Assembly (NCBI GenBank): GCA_004297165.1
Contig: SCUJ01000011.1
Location: 1 to 64,000 of the forward strand
DNA length: 64,000 nucleotides
Reading direction: 5' to 3'
Source of the DNA: Gammaproteobacteria bacterium
Lineage (GTDB): Bacteria; Pseudomonadota; Gammaproteobacteria; Eutrophobiales; Eutrophobiaceae
Shown here one piece after another: positions 45,244-54,143 of the stretch. Every line of letters starts with the position of its first letter. Positions within the stretch are counted from its first letter, which is position 1. The notes beneath the pieces were generated by a model, which saw nothing but the letters and a program-made list of their open reading frames with translations, made no database searches and was not told the origin of the DNA. The position numbers and the translations under genes were made by a program.

Positions 45244-46769
45244 CGTACCAAGTGCGCCAGATTCACGGCGCCGAGCCAGCAGGTGGCCAACTCGTGTGCG
45301 CGCCGGGTTTGCTCGGGCGCTCTGGAGACATCTCCATTGACCCAGATGGCATACTCCACTTCAGGCGGCGGAGCCCCGAACCTGGCATACACACCCGGCA
45401 TGATCGGCACATGGTCACCGAACCAGCATAACCCCGCCGGCCGATGGTGGCGATCGAGCCGCTGCCGTAGCGCGCCAATCATCCGGTCGGCATTGCGCAG
45501 ATGACGCAGATAGATCGTGAGGTCATCGCATCCAGACGGAGGGGGCGTTGTGAAGAGGTCGGCCAAATCCGCCCCGCGCACTTTCTCCAGATGCAAAGGA
45601 CCATGATTCTCCATGGTGATGACAAAGACGAACAACGGGCCGCCGGCCCGATCGAGGAGTCCCTCCAGTTTCGCCATAACCGCGGCGTCGCTCACGTAAG
45701 GCCCGCGGCGCTCTGCCCCGGCAAAGGCCCGGATATCCAGAAACTCATCGAAACCCAGGAGGGGATAGACGCGGTTGCGCCGGTAAAAACCGGAATGGTA
45801 GGGATGGATGCACACGGTGCGATATCCCAGGTCCTTCAGCAAGAGCGGCAAGGCGCGCGGACGCCACCCCGCCAGGATCGGCAGATAGGGATTGAAACGG
45901 TGAATTCCCAAATCGTCCTCATTCAGACCGGATAGGAACGCGAATTCGGTGCGCACGGTGTTCGCCCCCCAGGCCGGGACCTTGAGCCGCCCATGCGCCA
46001 TGGAGGCATCCTTGAGCCGATCGAACTCGGCCAGCGCGTCCCCGCGGATCCCGGCGAACAGGGGTCTGGGGTCGAAGAACGATTCGCTCTGCACGGCGAT
46101 CAGATCGGGCAGAGAAGCATCTGTCTCACTCCGTATCGACGCCGCGAATGGCCCTGTCACCCGCGGCGGCTTGCGCCCGGCAATGGCGTAGCGCCACAGA
46201 CAGGCGAGGAGACCATGATTTACCAGATCGCGATCCGCCTCCAGGGTAAGCGGGGACGATCGCCGTTCGCCCACGCTGAGCAGCAGCAGGCCTGCCGCGA
46301 TCAGTATAAGCACCCCGCCCGTTTGTCCCGTCGGCGAGAAACGTCCCGTGGGGGCATGCTCCAGAACCAACCCGGAGAGCACCGCGAGGAGCAAGCCCAG
46401 CGCCGCAGCCATCCCCCTGCCCCAGCCGAGGAATGGCAGGTACAGGCGCGGATAACGGAGGGCATGGCTGAAATACCAGTAGTCCTGCCAAACGAACGGT
46501 TCGCGCAGGGACTTGAACTTGGCGTTGCTCACCAGAACAAGCAGGAGCAGGATTGCGCTCACGCCAGCCGCGGCGAACCACGGCCGACCGGTCGCCAGGA
46601 CCAGCACGCAGAAGGCAAGCGTCCATAATCCGCCGTGCAGGCGCCAGGCGCTGAAGGGCCGCGCGGCAAGGACTGGCGAGGGCCGCAACAATCGCTCGAT
46701 GCAGAACGAGAGGATCAGTCCGGCGAAGGCCACATAAAACACTGCGAGGAAAGCCGCTTTATCCGCCAT
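45240..46769 (-). CDS. Membrane sulfatase / LTA-synthase-like phosphoglycerol transferase
   Basis: The 509-residue protein has about five N-terminal membrane segments and a C-terminal extracytoplasmic sulfatase-fold domain. 'LPDLIAVQSESFFDPRPLF' contains the metal-binding Glu region, 'WGANTVRTEFAFLSGLNEDD' the catalytic Thr region, and 'VFVITMENHGPL' plus 'CWFGDHVPIMPG' late metal ligands. This is the LtaS/MdoB-like group, which moves phosphoglycerol or phosphoethanolamine to surface polymers. It lies 27 bases downstream of kpsS on the same strand, so it may decorate the capsule or its lipid anchor. The exact donor is unknown. Confidence 0.85.
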   Translation of the reverse strand: MADKAAFLAVFYVAFAGLILSFCIERLLRPSPVLAARPFSAWRLHGGLWTLAFCVLVLATGRPWFAAAGVSAILLLLVLVSNAKFKSLREPFVWQDYWYFSHALRYPRLYLPFLGWGRGMAAALGLLLAVLSGLVLEHAPTGRFSPTGQTGGVLILIAAGLLLLSVGERRSSPLTLEADRDLVNHGLLACLWRYAIAGRKPPRVTGPFAASIRSETDASLPDLIAVQSESFFDPRPLFAGIRGDALAEFDRLKDASMAHGRLKVPAWGANTVRTEFAFLSGLNEDDLGIHRFNPYLPILAGWRPRALPLLLKDLGYRTVCIHPYHSGFYRRNRVYPLLGFDEFLDIRAFAGAERRGPYVSDAAVMAKLEGLLDRAGGPLFVFVITMENHGPLHLEKVRGADLADLFTTPPPSGCDDLTIYLRHLRNADRMIGALRQRLDRHHRPAGLCWFGDHVPIMPGVYARFGAPPPEVEYAIWVNGDVSRAPEQTRRAHELATCWLGAVNLAHLVR

Positions 46770-46796
46770 GTATAAGGGGAACGCACGGCGGGGCAG

Positions 46797-48020
46797 TCAT
46801 AACAACGACTCCAGCGGCGAGCGTTCGGCCGTCAGTACGCGCGCGCCGTTCTCCACGGCCAGCGCGATCCCGCGTGCGCAGTAAAAACCACCGTTGATCT
46901 GGGCCGTTCGCAACACCACGCGACGGAAGCAGCCGAACAGGTTCATGTCCGGGGGTTCGGGCTGCGTCCAGAAATTGTCGACATTGCCCTGAAAGGTCAA
47001 CCCAGGCAGGTTGTAGATGGGATCGCTCAGCGTATGCGTGGGCCGCCCCAACCCGAGCGCGACCATGCCGACGGTGCTGTTCACCGTCACCACGCCCACG
47101 GCGCGCGCCACCAACGAATTCAAATCGCCGTCTTCGAGATACACGACGCGGCGGGAAAGATCGAGGCGCCGGCTGCAGGCGCGGATGATGCGGCGGAAAT
47201 TCATCAGGCCCATATCGAGCGGATGATTCTTGATGACCAACCGGCAAGCCGTGGGCGCGTGACGGGCGAAGGATTCCAGAAGGTATTCGATGACCTCGCC
47301 CATGTGCGCGAAGCGGGAATGATCGCGGATCTGGGCGTCGCTGTTGAGCTGCAACGGAAGAAAGAAAAAAGGTTTGCCGGAGTCGATTAATTCCGCCGCC
47401 GTCGCGGCATCCGCGTCCCGGATCTGTCTGAGTCTGGCGAAACGCCTGAGGTAACCGGCGTAGCCTAGCGGGGCGATTACCTGCGCATGATTGTGATAAC
47501 CGCGGAACAATACCGGATTGACCAGCCCAGCCACATGATAGACCACGTCATGAAAGGCCCGCACGCGCAATGACGAGCGGAAGGTAATCGGCGCCTCCGG
47601 CTCGCCGAGTTTTCGTCCGGCCTCGGCGAACCAGTCCGGATTGCGCGGCAACAGCGAATGACCGTTGACGCCTTCGCGCTCCAGCGTCACCCAGTGCGGC
47701 CGGAAATAACCTTCCTCGAAGACATGGGTGCGCAGTCCGCAGACCTCGCCATGATCCGCCGCCGGTTTGTGCACCGGCCGTTGGTCGCCGAACAGGACCT
47801 GATCGGTGATGCCGTGCCGGCGGTACGTCTCATCCAGAAAATCGCGGAGCCCGGCGACATCCCCGCGAAAATTCCAGGCCGGCCGCAAGCCCCAGTAGAA
47901 GGCGTCGCCGCCGCAGAAATTTACCCGATGCACCGCATGGCCGTCCGCGGCCAGCCGATCCGCCAAGCGTCCGAAAAAGGGCGTGCATGGACCTTGCAGA
48001 AAGAGAAAACTCCGTTTCAT
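46797..48020 (-). CDS. kpsS: KpsS-like capsule Kdo-transferase
   Basis: The ATG at 48020 gives 'MKRSFLFLQGPCTPFFGRLA', the typical KpsS opening, and a 407-residue protein. The family motif 'VFEEGYFRPHWVTLEREGVN' is present, as is the C-terminal 'VTVNSTVGMVALGLGRPTH' near the CMP-Kdo site. KpsS adds the first beta-Kdo to lyso-phosphatidylglycerol, starting the poly-Kdo linker of group 2 capsules. The ATG overlaps the kpsC stop (ATGA). No kpsMT, kpsD/E or polymer-synthesis genes are in the window. Confidence 0.9.
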   Translation of the reverse strand: MKRSFLFLQGPCTPFFGRLADRLAADGHAVHRVNFCGGDAFYWGLRPAWNFRGDVAGLRDFLDETYRRHGITDQVLFGDQRPVHKPAADHGEVCGLRTHVFEEGYFRPHWVTLEREGVNGHSLLPRNPDWFAEAGRKLGEPEAPITFRSSLRVRAFHDVVYHVAGLVNPVLFRGYHNHAQVIAPLGYAGYLRRFARLRQIRDADAATAAELIDSGKPFFFLPLQLNSDAQIRDHSRFAHMGEVIEYLLESFARHAPTACRLVIKNHPLDMGLMNFRRIIRACSRRLDLSRRVVYLEDGDLNSLVARAVGVVTVNSTVGMVALGLGRPTHTLSDPIYNLPGLTFQGNVDNFWTQPEPPDMNLFGCFRRVVLRTAQINGGFYCARGIALAVENGARVLTAERSPLESLL

Positions 48021-49105
48021 CGCACGCCCACCACCCGGCGCAGGACCACCCGGAAGAGCTTGCGCCACCAGGGGGCTTCCCTGCCGGCGCGTTCGCGCCA
48101 TGCCAGTAATTCTTCCAGGGCCTCCTCGGGCGTAACCTGCCGCGCCCGCGACCGGCTCAGATAACATGGATACAGAATCAGTGCACCGGCCGCAAGTTCA
48201 TCGAGAGTAAGCCGGCGTGTGCGCCGGGGGATGGGCAGGATATCGGTCGTCAGTCCCCAGCCGGCATAAAACGGCTGGCCGTAACAGGTCACCCGCCGGC
48301 CGCGCAAGAGGGCCTCGAATCCGGCAAGCGAGGTCAGGACATGGACCTCCTCCACCTGGAGAAACATCTCATCCATTGAGACATCCACAACGATCTCGTC
48401 ACACCACTGGCCGGCGGCATCTTCGGCGGCGCCGCGCGCGCGCAACCCGGCCACGACATCCGGATGAGGTTTGTACACCACATACGCATCCGGATGGGCC
48501 TTGCGCACGGCCTGCAACAGACCCAGATTGGTACGGATGCCGGGGGCGCCACAGTCCAGCGCCGCATCGCTCTCCACCTGCCCTGGAACCAGGATCGCCC
48601 GCGCCACGCCCGCGGGCCGGCGCCAGACCGCGGCGCCGACATTGTATTTCGTCAGGCCGGCGTCAACGATGCGTCCACGCAGCGCTGCGGCGCGCGCAAG
48701 CATGGCGTCGGTGAATTCGGTTTGGGACAACAGGACTTCCAGATCGGAGGGGCGGGTCGCGTCGTAGTACATTCCGCGCCGGTCCACGACCCAGGAGAGC
48801 GGGCGGATCAGATCGGCCCCGAGACCCACGGAGCGCAGGAAACCGTCTTCGAGCCGGACGATGCCGATCCCGCGGGCAGCGATATTATCCGGTATGGCGC
48901 GCATGCCCCAGACTGCAAGGGTCGCCTTATCCGGGACAGCGCGGAGATCCCGGACGAAACGCACCTCTTGTTCCGGGAAGCACAGACTCACGGAACGGCG
49001 CTTCCAGCGCGAAAAATCGAGGGCATATACCGGCGCAGTCTGCGACACCGTTAAACAACCACAAAGCGCCGCGCCATCAGATCCTCCCTCTGCTCGCACT
49101 ACCAT
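48017..49105 (-). CDS. kpsC: KpsC-like Kdo-transferase, single-module form
   Basis: This protein shows KpsC signatures: 'IGIVRLEDGFLRSVGLGADL', 'WVVDRRGMYYDATRPSDLEVL', 'ILVPGQVESDAAL', 'VVYKPHPDVVAGL', and 'VTCYGQPFYAGWGLT'. KpsC normally extends the poly-Kdo linker and has two such modules in about 670 residues; here there is one module in about 360. The start is uncertain. The ORF-track start lies in the tRNA-Phe gene and is rejected; the next Met (49105) is used, though a GTG further in ('VSQTAPVYAL') is also possible. It is first of kpsC-kpsS-sulfatase, directly beside tRNA-Phe. Confidence 0.85.
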   Translation of the reverse strand: MVVRAEGGSDGAALCGCLTVSQTAPVYALDFSRWKRRSVSLCFPEQEVRFVRDLRAVPDKATLAVWGMRAIPDNIAARGIGIVRLEDGFLRSVGLGADLIRPLSWVVDRRGMYYDATRPSDLEVLLSQTEFTDAMLARAAALRGRIVDAGLTKYNVGAAVWRRPAGVARAILVPGQVESDAALDCGAPGIRTNLGLLQAVRKAHPDAYVVYKPHPDVVAGLRARGAAEDAAGQWCDEIVVDVSMDEMFLQVEEVHVLTSLAGFEALLRGRRVTCYGQPFYAGWGLTTDILPIPRRTRRLTLDELAAGALILYPCYLSRSRARQVTPEEALEELLAWRERAGREAPWWRKLFRVVLRRVVGVR

Positions 49106-49132
49106 CCGCGCCGGCCGATGACATTGAAAGGT

Positions 49133-49208
49133 TGGTGGCCAGGGACAGAATTGAACTGCCGACACAGGGATTTTCAGTCCCCTGCTCTACCAACTGAGCT
49201 ACCTGGCC
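49133..49208 (-). tRNA. tRNA-Phe (GAA)
   Basis: A complete cloverleaf on the minus strand: acceptor GGCCAGG/CCTGGCC, D-arm AGCTCAGTTGGTAGAGC, anticodon stem GGGGA with loop CTGAAAA (anticodon GAA), T-arm with GTTCAATTC, and encoded ACCA. It lies between yggX and the kps genes. It is intact, and no duplicated tRNA end was seen around it. Confidence 0.97.
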
Positions 49209-49264
49209 TTGATTTCAGGAGGGCGTATTAAATCGTCCGGACCGTCCCGCGTCAAGCTGAGTCT

Positions 49265-49534
49265 TCAGCGCGGCGGCGTGTACTGGTCGGGCGGTGCGGA
49301 ACCTTCGCCGAAGAAATATTTCTCCATCTCCTCTTCCAGAAATTTCCGGGCCTTGGGTTCGATGGGCGAAAGCCGGTATTCGTTGATGAGCATGGTCTGA
49401 CGCCCCAGCCACTGCCGCCAGCCTTCCTGCGAGACATTTTCGAAGATCCGTTTACCGAGCGCGCCGGGATAAGGCGGGGCATTGAGACCGGGGGCCTCCT
49501 TATGGAGCTTCACGCACTGCACCATTCTTGTCAT
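49265..49534 (-). CDS. yggX: Fe(II)-trafficking protein YggX
   Basis: This 89-residue protein matches YggX, which protects Fe-S clusters from oxidative damage. The family pattern is '[21 protein letters not shown]' with the conserved Cys7, then '[30 protein letters not shown]' (in part). It overlaps mutY by 4 bases, the conserved mutY-yggX pair; MutY itself carries a 4Fe-4S cluster. Confidence 0.96.
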   Translation of the reverse strand: MTRMVQCVKLHKEAPGLNAPPYPGALGKRIFENVSQEGWRQWLGRQTMLINEYRLSPIEPKARKFLEEEMEKYFFGEGSAPPDQYTPPR

Positions 49535-50592
49535 TCATGATCCTCGGAGTATGGAAACCGGTTTTCGATCAGGTCCCGCACCGGGCCCGGCAAACCGATG
49601 CGTCTATTATCCCCGTTCGGCCGGTACCAGTACAGATTGACGGCATCCCGGATCCGATCAGGCGCGGGCTGCACAACGGCATGCACAGGTTCGATCTCCA
49701 GGCGGAAATGGCTGAACCCATGGTGGAAAGAACGCCCGAATTCGTATCCCCGGGAGACGAGAGCGAAGCGTTCGGCGATCCAGGCGTTCAACTCCGCGCC
49801 GGGATCGCATTCCGGGAGGCTCCACAGGCCGCCCCAGACGCCCGTGGGTGGACGTTGCTCCAGCAGGATCCTCCCACTCGCATCTTGCAGCAGAAGCATG
49901 CGGGTATGCCGGAGGGGCAGGGGGCGTCGTGGCCGCGGCGCCGGCAGGTCAGCCTGGATCCCGGCCTGCAACGCCTGACAGTCGCCGGCAACCGGACAAA
50001 TCCCGCATTGTGGTCGCCGCCGGGTACAGACCAGCGCCCCGAGGTCCATGATCGCCTGGGTGTAAGCGGCGATCTCCTGTTCCGGCAACAGTTCTTCAGC
50101 GAGCCGCCATAACCTTTTTTCCACGGCGCCTCCGGGCCAATCCTGGATGGCGAAATAACGGGAGAGGACGCGTTTGACGTTGCCGTCGAGTATGGCCGCT
50201 CGTTGATCGTAGGCCAGCGCCAGGATGGCCGCCGCCGTGGAGCGACCAATACCGGGCAATTCACGCAGTTCAGCGATGCTGGCCGGCAGATGTCCACGAT
50301 GCCGGTCGCGGATCAGACACGCGGCGGCGTGGAGATTCCGCGCCCGCGAGTAGTAACCGAGGCCGGTCCAATAATGCAGGACCTCATCGAGCGGCGTGGC
50401 GGCGAGTGCATGTATATCAGGGAACCGCGCCATAAAGCGCTCGAAAAAGGGGATGACAGTAACGACCTGTGTCTGTTGCAACATCACCTCGGATATCCAG
50501 ACGCGGTAGGGTGTCCGGGGCCGCTGCCAGGGCAGGTCATGCCGGCCGGAATGCCGGAACCAGCCAAGCAGGTTCGCGGCGAAATCACTCAT
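49531..50592 (-). CDS. mutY: A/G-specific adenine glycosylase
   Basis: MutY removes adenine mispaired with 8-oxoguanine. The 353 residues include the HhH-GPD region ('[32 protein letters not shown]', in part, with catalytic Asp), Glu37-like '[17 protein letters not shown]', the 4Fe-4S cysteines '[17 protein letters not shown]', and a C-terminal NUDIX-like 8-oxoG recognition domain ('[20 protein letters not shown]'). It overlaps the SRPBCC gene upstream and yggX downstream. Confidence 0.97.
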   Translation of the reverse strand: MSDFAANLLGWFRHSGRHDLPWQRPRTPYRVWISEVMLQQTQVVTVIPFFERFMARFPDIHALAATPLDEVLHYWTGLGYYSRARNLHAAACLIRDRHRGHLPASIAELRELPGIGRSTAAAILALAYDQRAAILDGNVKRVLSRYFAIQDWPGGAVEKRLWRLAEELLPEQEIAAYTQAIMDLGALVCTRRRPQCGICPVAGDCQALQAGIQADLPAPRPRRPLPLRHTRMLLLQDASGRILLEQRPPTGVWGGLWSLPECDPGAELNAWIAERFALVSRGYEFGRSFHHGFSHFRLEIEPVHAVVQPAPDRIRDAVNLYWYRPNGDNRRIGLPGPVRDLIENRFPYSEDHE

Positions 50593-51127
50593 GCGCGGCC
50601 AATGCCTCGATCCTGTCGATGACCGCGCCGGCCTCCCGGACGAGTTTGCGTTGCAGGATATACGGGCCGATTACCGGAGGTATCCAGAACGCGGGCACGA
50701 CCGTGCCGGAGAGATGCACGCGGCTCGCCCCGGCCCGGGCCTCCTGCACCTCGCAGGCGAGCGCACCCTGGCGGAAATCGCTCTCGCCGGGGATGAGCGT
50801 TGCAGCGATGAACCCCGGCCCGCGTTCCACGATCTCGCCAACCGCCTTGACGTGAAAACAGTAGAACAGGATGCAGGTATGCGCCCTGAGCCGCAGACGC
50901 AACGGTTGTGTGGAGATCAGGGTCGCTTCATCCAGCACCGGGCTGATCCGTTCCAGGCGCTCATAATCCGTGAGGATGGCATGCACCGTGTCGCTGTTCG
51001 CGTCCATATCGGCATCGACGTGGACAATATACTCACCACCCCGGTGCAGCAGTCCGGCGTGGCGCAATTCTCCGGGCTGCGCCGCGAGCGGGATCAGCGC
51101 GGCAAGATACAGAAACCGCAGATTCAA
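50585..51127 (-). CDS. SRPBCC (START-like) family secreted protein
   Basis: The 180-residue protein has a short signal-like N-terminus ('LRFLYLAALIPLAAQPGE'). A polyketide-cyclase/START fold follows: 'ADMDANSDTVHAILTDYERLERISPVLDEA', 'CFHVKAVGEIVERG', and a C-terminal long helix 'LVREAGAVIDRIEAL'. Such domains bind hydrophobic ligands; none can be named here. The start is a TTG at 51127 directly after the asmA stop. It lies between asmA and mutY and overlaps mutY by 8 bases. Confidence 0.8.
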   Translation of the reverse strand: MNLRFLYLAALIPLAAQPGELRHAGLLHRGGEYIVHVDADMDANSDTVHAILTDYERLERISPVLDEATLISTQPLRLRLRAHTCILFYCFHVKAVGEIVERGPGFIAATLIPGESDFRQGALACEVQEARAGASRVHLSGTVVPAFWIPPVIGPYILQRKLVREAGAVIDRIEALAAHE

Positions 51128-54100
51128 TCAGAGCCCCAGACCTCGCAAGGCATCCCGCATCTTCTTCACCGGATCGGTTGCCGGGGCCTGCTGTTCCGTG
51201 GGGTCTCCGGTGGTCCCCTGCTCTCCCGCGGCGCCATCCACCGGTTGTTGTTGCGCGCCCGGTAACGGCAAGACCCTGGTGGGGAGGGTGAGCACTCGCT
51301 CGATGGCCTTCAAGCCCAGGGCCGCGATCAGTTTGGCGGCGTCACACTCGCGCCTGGGTTCGTCCACGGGACCATGGATCCGGCAATCCAGCGGCACGCC
51401 TTCGAGTTTGCCTTGCTGGAGTTCCCTCCCACCCTGTCCGGTGGAGGTGGCGACGAGCCGCGCGGTGATGGTGTAATCCATGACCTGATTCCGCAGATCA
51501 GTAATCACCCCCGCGCCGCCCAACCGCACCGCCGGGGATTTGCCCGTGAGATCGTCCAACCGGATCACGCCATTTTCAGCCACGGGATTGCCGGTGATCT
51601 CGGTGAAGTCCGTTTCCTCCCGGTCGGAGACCTTGAGCGAAAAATTGGTCTGCAACTGGTTGGCCATGCGCAGGATCTTGCCCAGGTTATAACCCTTGAT
51701 GGCGCCATCCTTGAATCTGAAGCTCATCTTGCCGTTCAGCGTCTGTTTCATGGCGAAGGTGTCCGCCCCCGCCGCGGACAACGCGGCGCTGAAGTCCCCG
51801 GTCCCGCGGACCCTGGCCTTGCCCTTGACGTCGGCCATCAGCGGTTCCACCTGGATGCCGGAGAGCGCCGCATTCAGGGTCATGCGCGGGAGATCGTCTT
51901 TGACATTGAGGGCGAGATCCCCTGTGAAGCCCCCCTGATAAAGGCTCGCGGTCGAGGGATCGAGCTTGATCTCGCCGTTGCCGGCGGTGAGTTTCAGGCG
52001 GAGATCGGCGAGCCTCGCCTTGGACAGGATCATCTGCCCGATGCGCAGTTCCCCCTCCGCGTTCAGATTCCTGAGGGTCTCCACCGGCAGCGGTGTGGTT
52101 GTCGCGTCTTGCGGTTCGCCCTTCCTGGTCTTTGCCTCCTTCACCGGGAGGTAGCGATCGAGATCGATGCTGTCGACATCCAGATTGAAACGGTAGGCGG
52201 GACTGCCGAAGTCATGCACCGAGAGCCGCCCATCCATGCGGGTGTCATCGAGGACGAGACCCAGGCTGTTCACATCGAGATCGCTCCGCGTGCCCTGGAA
52301 GGCCGAGTTGAGCGCCACCTTGCGCAGGGTCGCGGCATCCGCGGTGTCCGGGACCTTCAGGTTCATCTGCCTCAGCAGCTCCCGCAGGTTGAATTCCTCC
52401 ACGCGCAATTCACCCTGGTAATCGGGGTCCGAAACGAACCGGGTCGCGGACAGGTGTCCGTTGACATCGAGCCCGAGCCCCCGGATCCGCAATCCTTCTA
52501 CTGCCAGGTTTTGCTGTTCGAGATCCATCGTAGCCTTCGCGTTCATGGCCAGATTGACCGGGGACCCAGGGATCTGATCGCCGGCAAACAGGGCCTTCAG
52601 GGAAAACGGCTCAAGCACGACGTTGCGCCGCCCGCCGTCGATGCCGAGGTCGAGGATGAAGGATTGCAGCGAACCCGCCAGGTCCTTGTGGCCGATAGCC
52701 CGCAACACCGCCGGCAACTCCTGGCCAATGACCGCGAAATTCCCCTTTACGGCGCCGGAATCGCCCTTCATGTCCGTGGCGTTCAGGATCCCGGTGATGT
52801 TGATCCCGAGTCCGGAGAGGGACAGGGCCGGCAGGTCGATATCCCCGGATTCGAGGTTCGCGACAAAACGCGCGATCGCCGCGAATGCCTTCTTATCCGC
52901 CGGGACCGCGCTCAGGTCCTTGCCGTAGACCGCCAGCGGTGAATCCTCTCCGCCCGTGACCACGCCGGCCACCTGCATGAGGGTCGGGAGATCCGGCCCC
53001 GCGGCCTCGATGGTTCCCGTCAGCGCGCCCTTGCCCGCGCCCGCATTGTCAGAGGCTATCTCGCCCTTGATATTCGCGCCCAGCATCGCCAGGGTGAAAT
53101 CGGGCAAGGCGATCTTGCCCTCTTCCAGATCCGCATCGAGTTTCAGGACCATGCTGTAGCCGCGATCGCGCAGTCTCGCGAGCTGCGTGGCCAGGGGCTC
53201 GACCTCCATGACCTTGAATGGCAGGGCGATATCGGCCCCGGTCACATTGACGTCCGCCGTTACTCCAGGCAAGCGCGCCGCGAGATCCGCCACCGTTACC
53301 GTGCCATTGAGTTTGGCGCCGAGGGCATCCAGATCGAGATCGGCGAGGGTGACGGTTTGGGATTCCGTGTCGATATCGACATTGCCGGTAAAGGTCATGC
53401 GGGACTGGCCCTCAGGCAGGGCCGCGCTACGCACGAGCGAGGCAATCGTAACCGGCCGGATCCGGATCATGTCATCGCCACTGGCATACGAGACCACGCC
53501 TTTCAGTTCCGTCTCCGCCGACACCTCCGGCCGGTCGGAGGCGGCGGTAAAGTGCATGGTCAGATCGACGGGCTCGCCGGAGACGAGCTCGCCGCTCTCG
53601 AGGTTGAGATCCAGGATCGCATAACGTCTGTCCTGCATGCGGTCATCGTAAGTGACGCGCGCGTCGCTGAGGTTGACCCCGCCGACCACGAAGGCGGCCA
53701 GCGGCATATCAACACCCGCCCCGGCGGCATGGCCGAGGAGATCGCTCCAGTTACGCTCCCCGGTGGCATCGACTTCCAGATTGATCTCCGCTCCCTGGAT
53801 TCGAATGGTATCCACCTCGTAACTCCCCCACAGCAGGGGCAGGAGTTTGAGGCGCACGGCCAGGTTATCGGCGCGCAGGAAGGATGCGGAGGGAAATCCC
53901 GGCCGGTTGCTGAAGGTCACATCGGCGGCAGTGACCCCGAGCCAGGGGAAGATATCCACCTCCAGATCGCCGTTAACTTGCAGTTCGCGTCCGGTGGCCT
54001 CCCGGATCTTGCCGCTGATCCAGTTTTTGTAATCGTCCTGCCCCAGGGTCGCCACCGCGATGGCAACCGCAAGCACCACTACCAGCACGAGGCCGGCCAT

Positions 54101-54130
54101 GCCGGCGATGAGTTTCACTACGATCTTCAT
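51128..54130 (-). CDS. asmA: AsmA family outer-membrane-biogenesis protein
   Basis: The 1000-residue protein has one N-terminal membrane anchor ('LIAGMAGLVLVVVLAVAIAVATLG') and a very long periplasmic beta-rich chain. 'ATGRELQVNGDLEVDIFPWLGVTAADVTFSNRPGF' (in part) is the hallmark of AsmA, and the C-terminal 'FSLKVSDREETDFTEITGNP' matches the AsmA-like C-terminal domain. It is longer than E. coli AsmA (about 617). The family is thought to bridge the periplasm and move phospholipids to the outer membrane. The C-terminus is Pro/Gln-rich. It starts 13 bases after argH. Confidence 0.92.
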   Translation of the reverse strand: MKIVVKLIAGMAGLVLVVVLAVAIAVATLGQDDYKNWISGKIREATGRELQVNGDLEVDIFPWLGVTAADVTFSNRPGFPSASFLRADNLAVRLKLLPLLWGSYEVDTIRIQGAEINLEVDATGERNWSDLLGHAAGAGVDMPLAAFVVGGVNLSDARVTYDDRMQDRRYAILDLNLESGELVSGEPVDLTMHFTAASDRPEVSAETELKGVVSYASGDDMIRIRPVTIASLVRSAALPEGQSRMTFTGNVDIDTESQTVTLADLDLDALGAKLNGTVTVADLAARLPGVTADVNVTGADIALPFKVMEVEPLATQLARLRDRGYSMVLKLDADLEEGKIALPDFTLAMLGANIKGEIASDNAGAGKGALTGTIEAAGPDLPTLMQVAGVVTGGEDSPLAVYGKDLSAVPADKKAFAAIARFVANLESGDIDLPALSLSGLGINITGILNATDMKGDSGAVKGNFAVIGQELPAVLRAIGHKDLAGSLQSFILDLGIDGGRRNVVLEPFSLKALFAGDQIPGSPVNLAMNAKATMDLEQQNLAVEGLRIRGLGLDVNGHLSATRFVSDPDYQGELRVEEFNLRELLRQMNLKVPDTADAATLRKVALNSAFQGTRSDLDVNSLGLVLDDTRMDGRLSVHDFGSPAYRFNLDVDSIDLDRYLPVKEAKTRKGEPQDATTTPLPVETLRNLNAEGELRIGQMILSKARLADLRLKLTAGNGEIKLDPSTASLYQGGFTGDLALNVKDDLPRMTLNAALSGIQVEPLMADVKGKARVRGTGDFSAALSAAGADTFAMKQTLNGKMSFRFKDGAIKGYNLGKILRMANQLQTNFSLKVSDREETDFTEITGNPVAENGVIRLDDLTGKSPAVRLGGAGVITDLRNQVMDYTITARLVATSTGQGGRELQQGKLEGVPLDCRIHGPVDEPRRECDAAKLIAALGLKAIERVLTLPTRVLPLPGAQQQPVDGAAGEQGTTGDPTEQQAPATDPVKKMRDALRGLGL

Positions 54131-54143
54131 GTGGACCTCCCGC

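Noticed and set aside
48020-48167. 49-residue N-terminal extension of kpsS in the ORF track
   Set aside because: It lies within kpsC and has no family similarity; the ATG at 48020 with ATGA overlap gives the normal KpsS start.
49106-49165. N-terminal extension of kpsC in the ORF track
   Set aside because: It would start inside the intact tRNA-Phe gene.
51374-52942. 522-codon plus-strand ORF
   Set aside because: Antisense shadow of asmA, without any recognisable motif.
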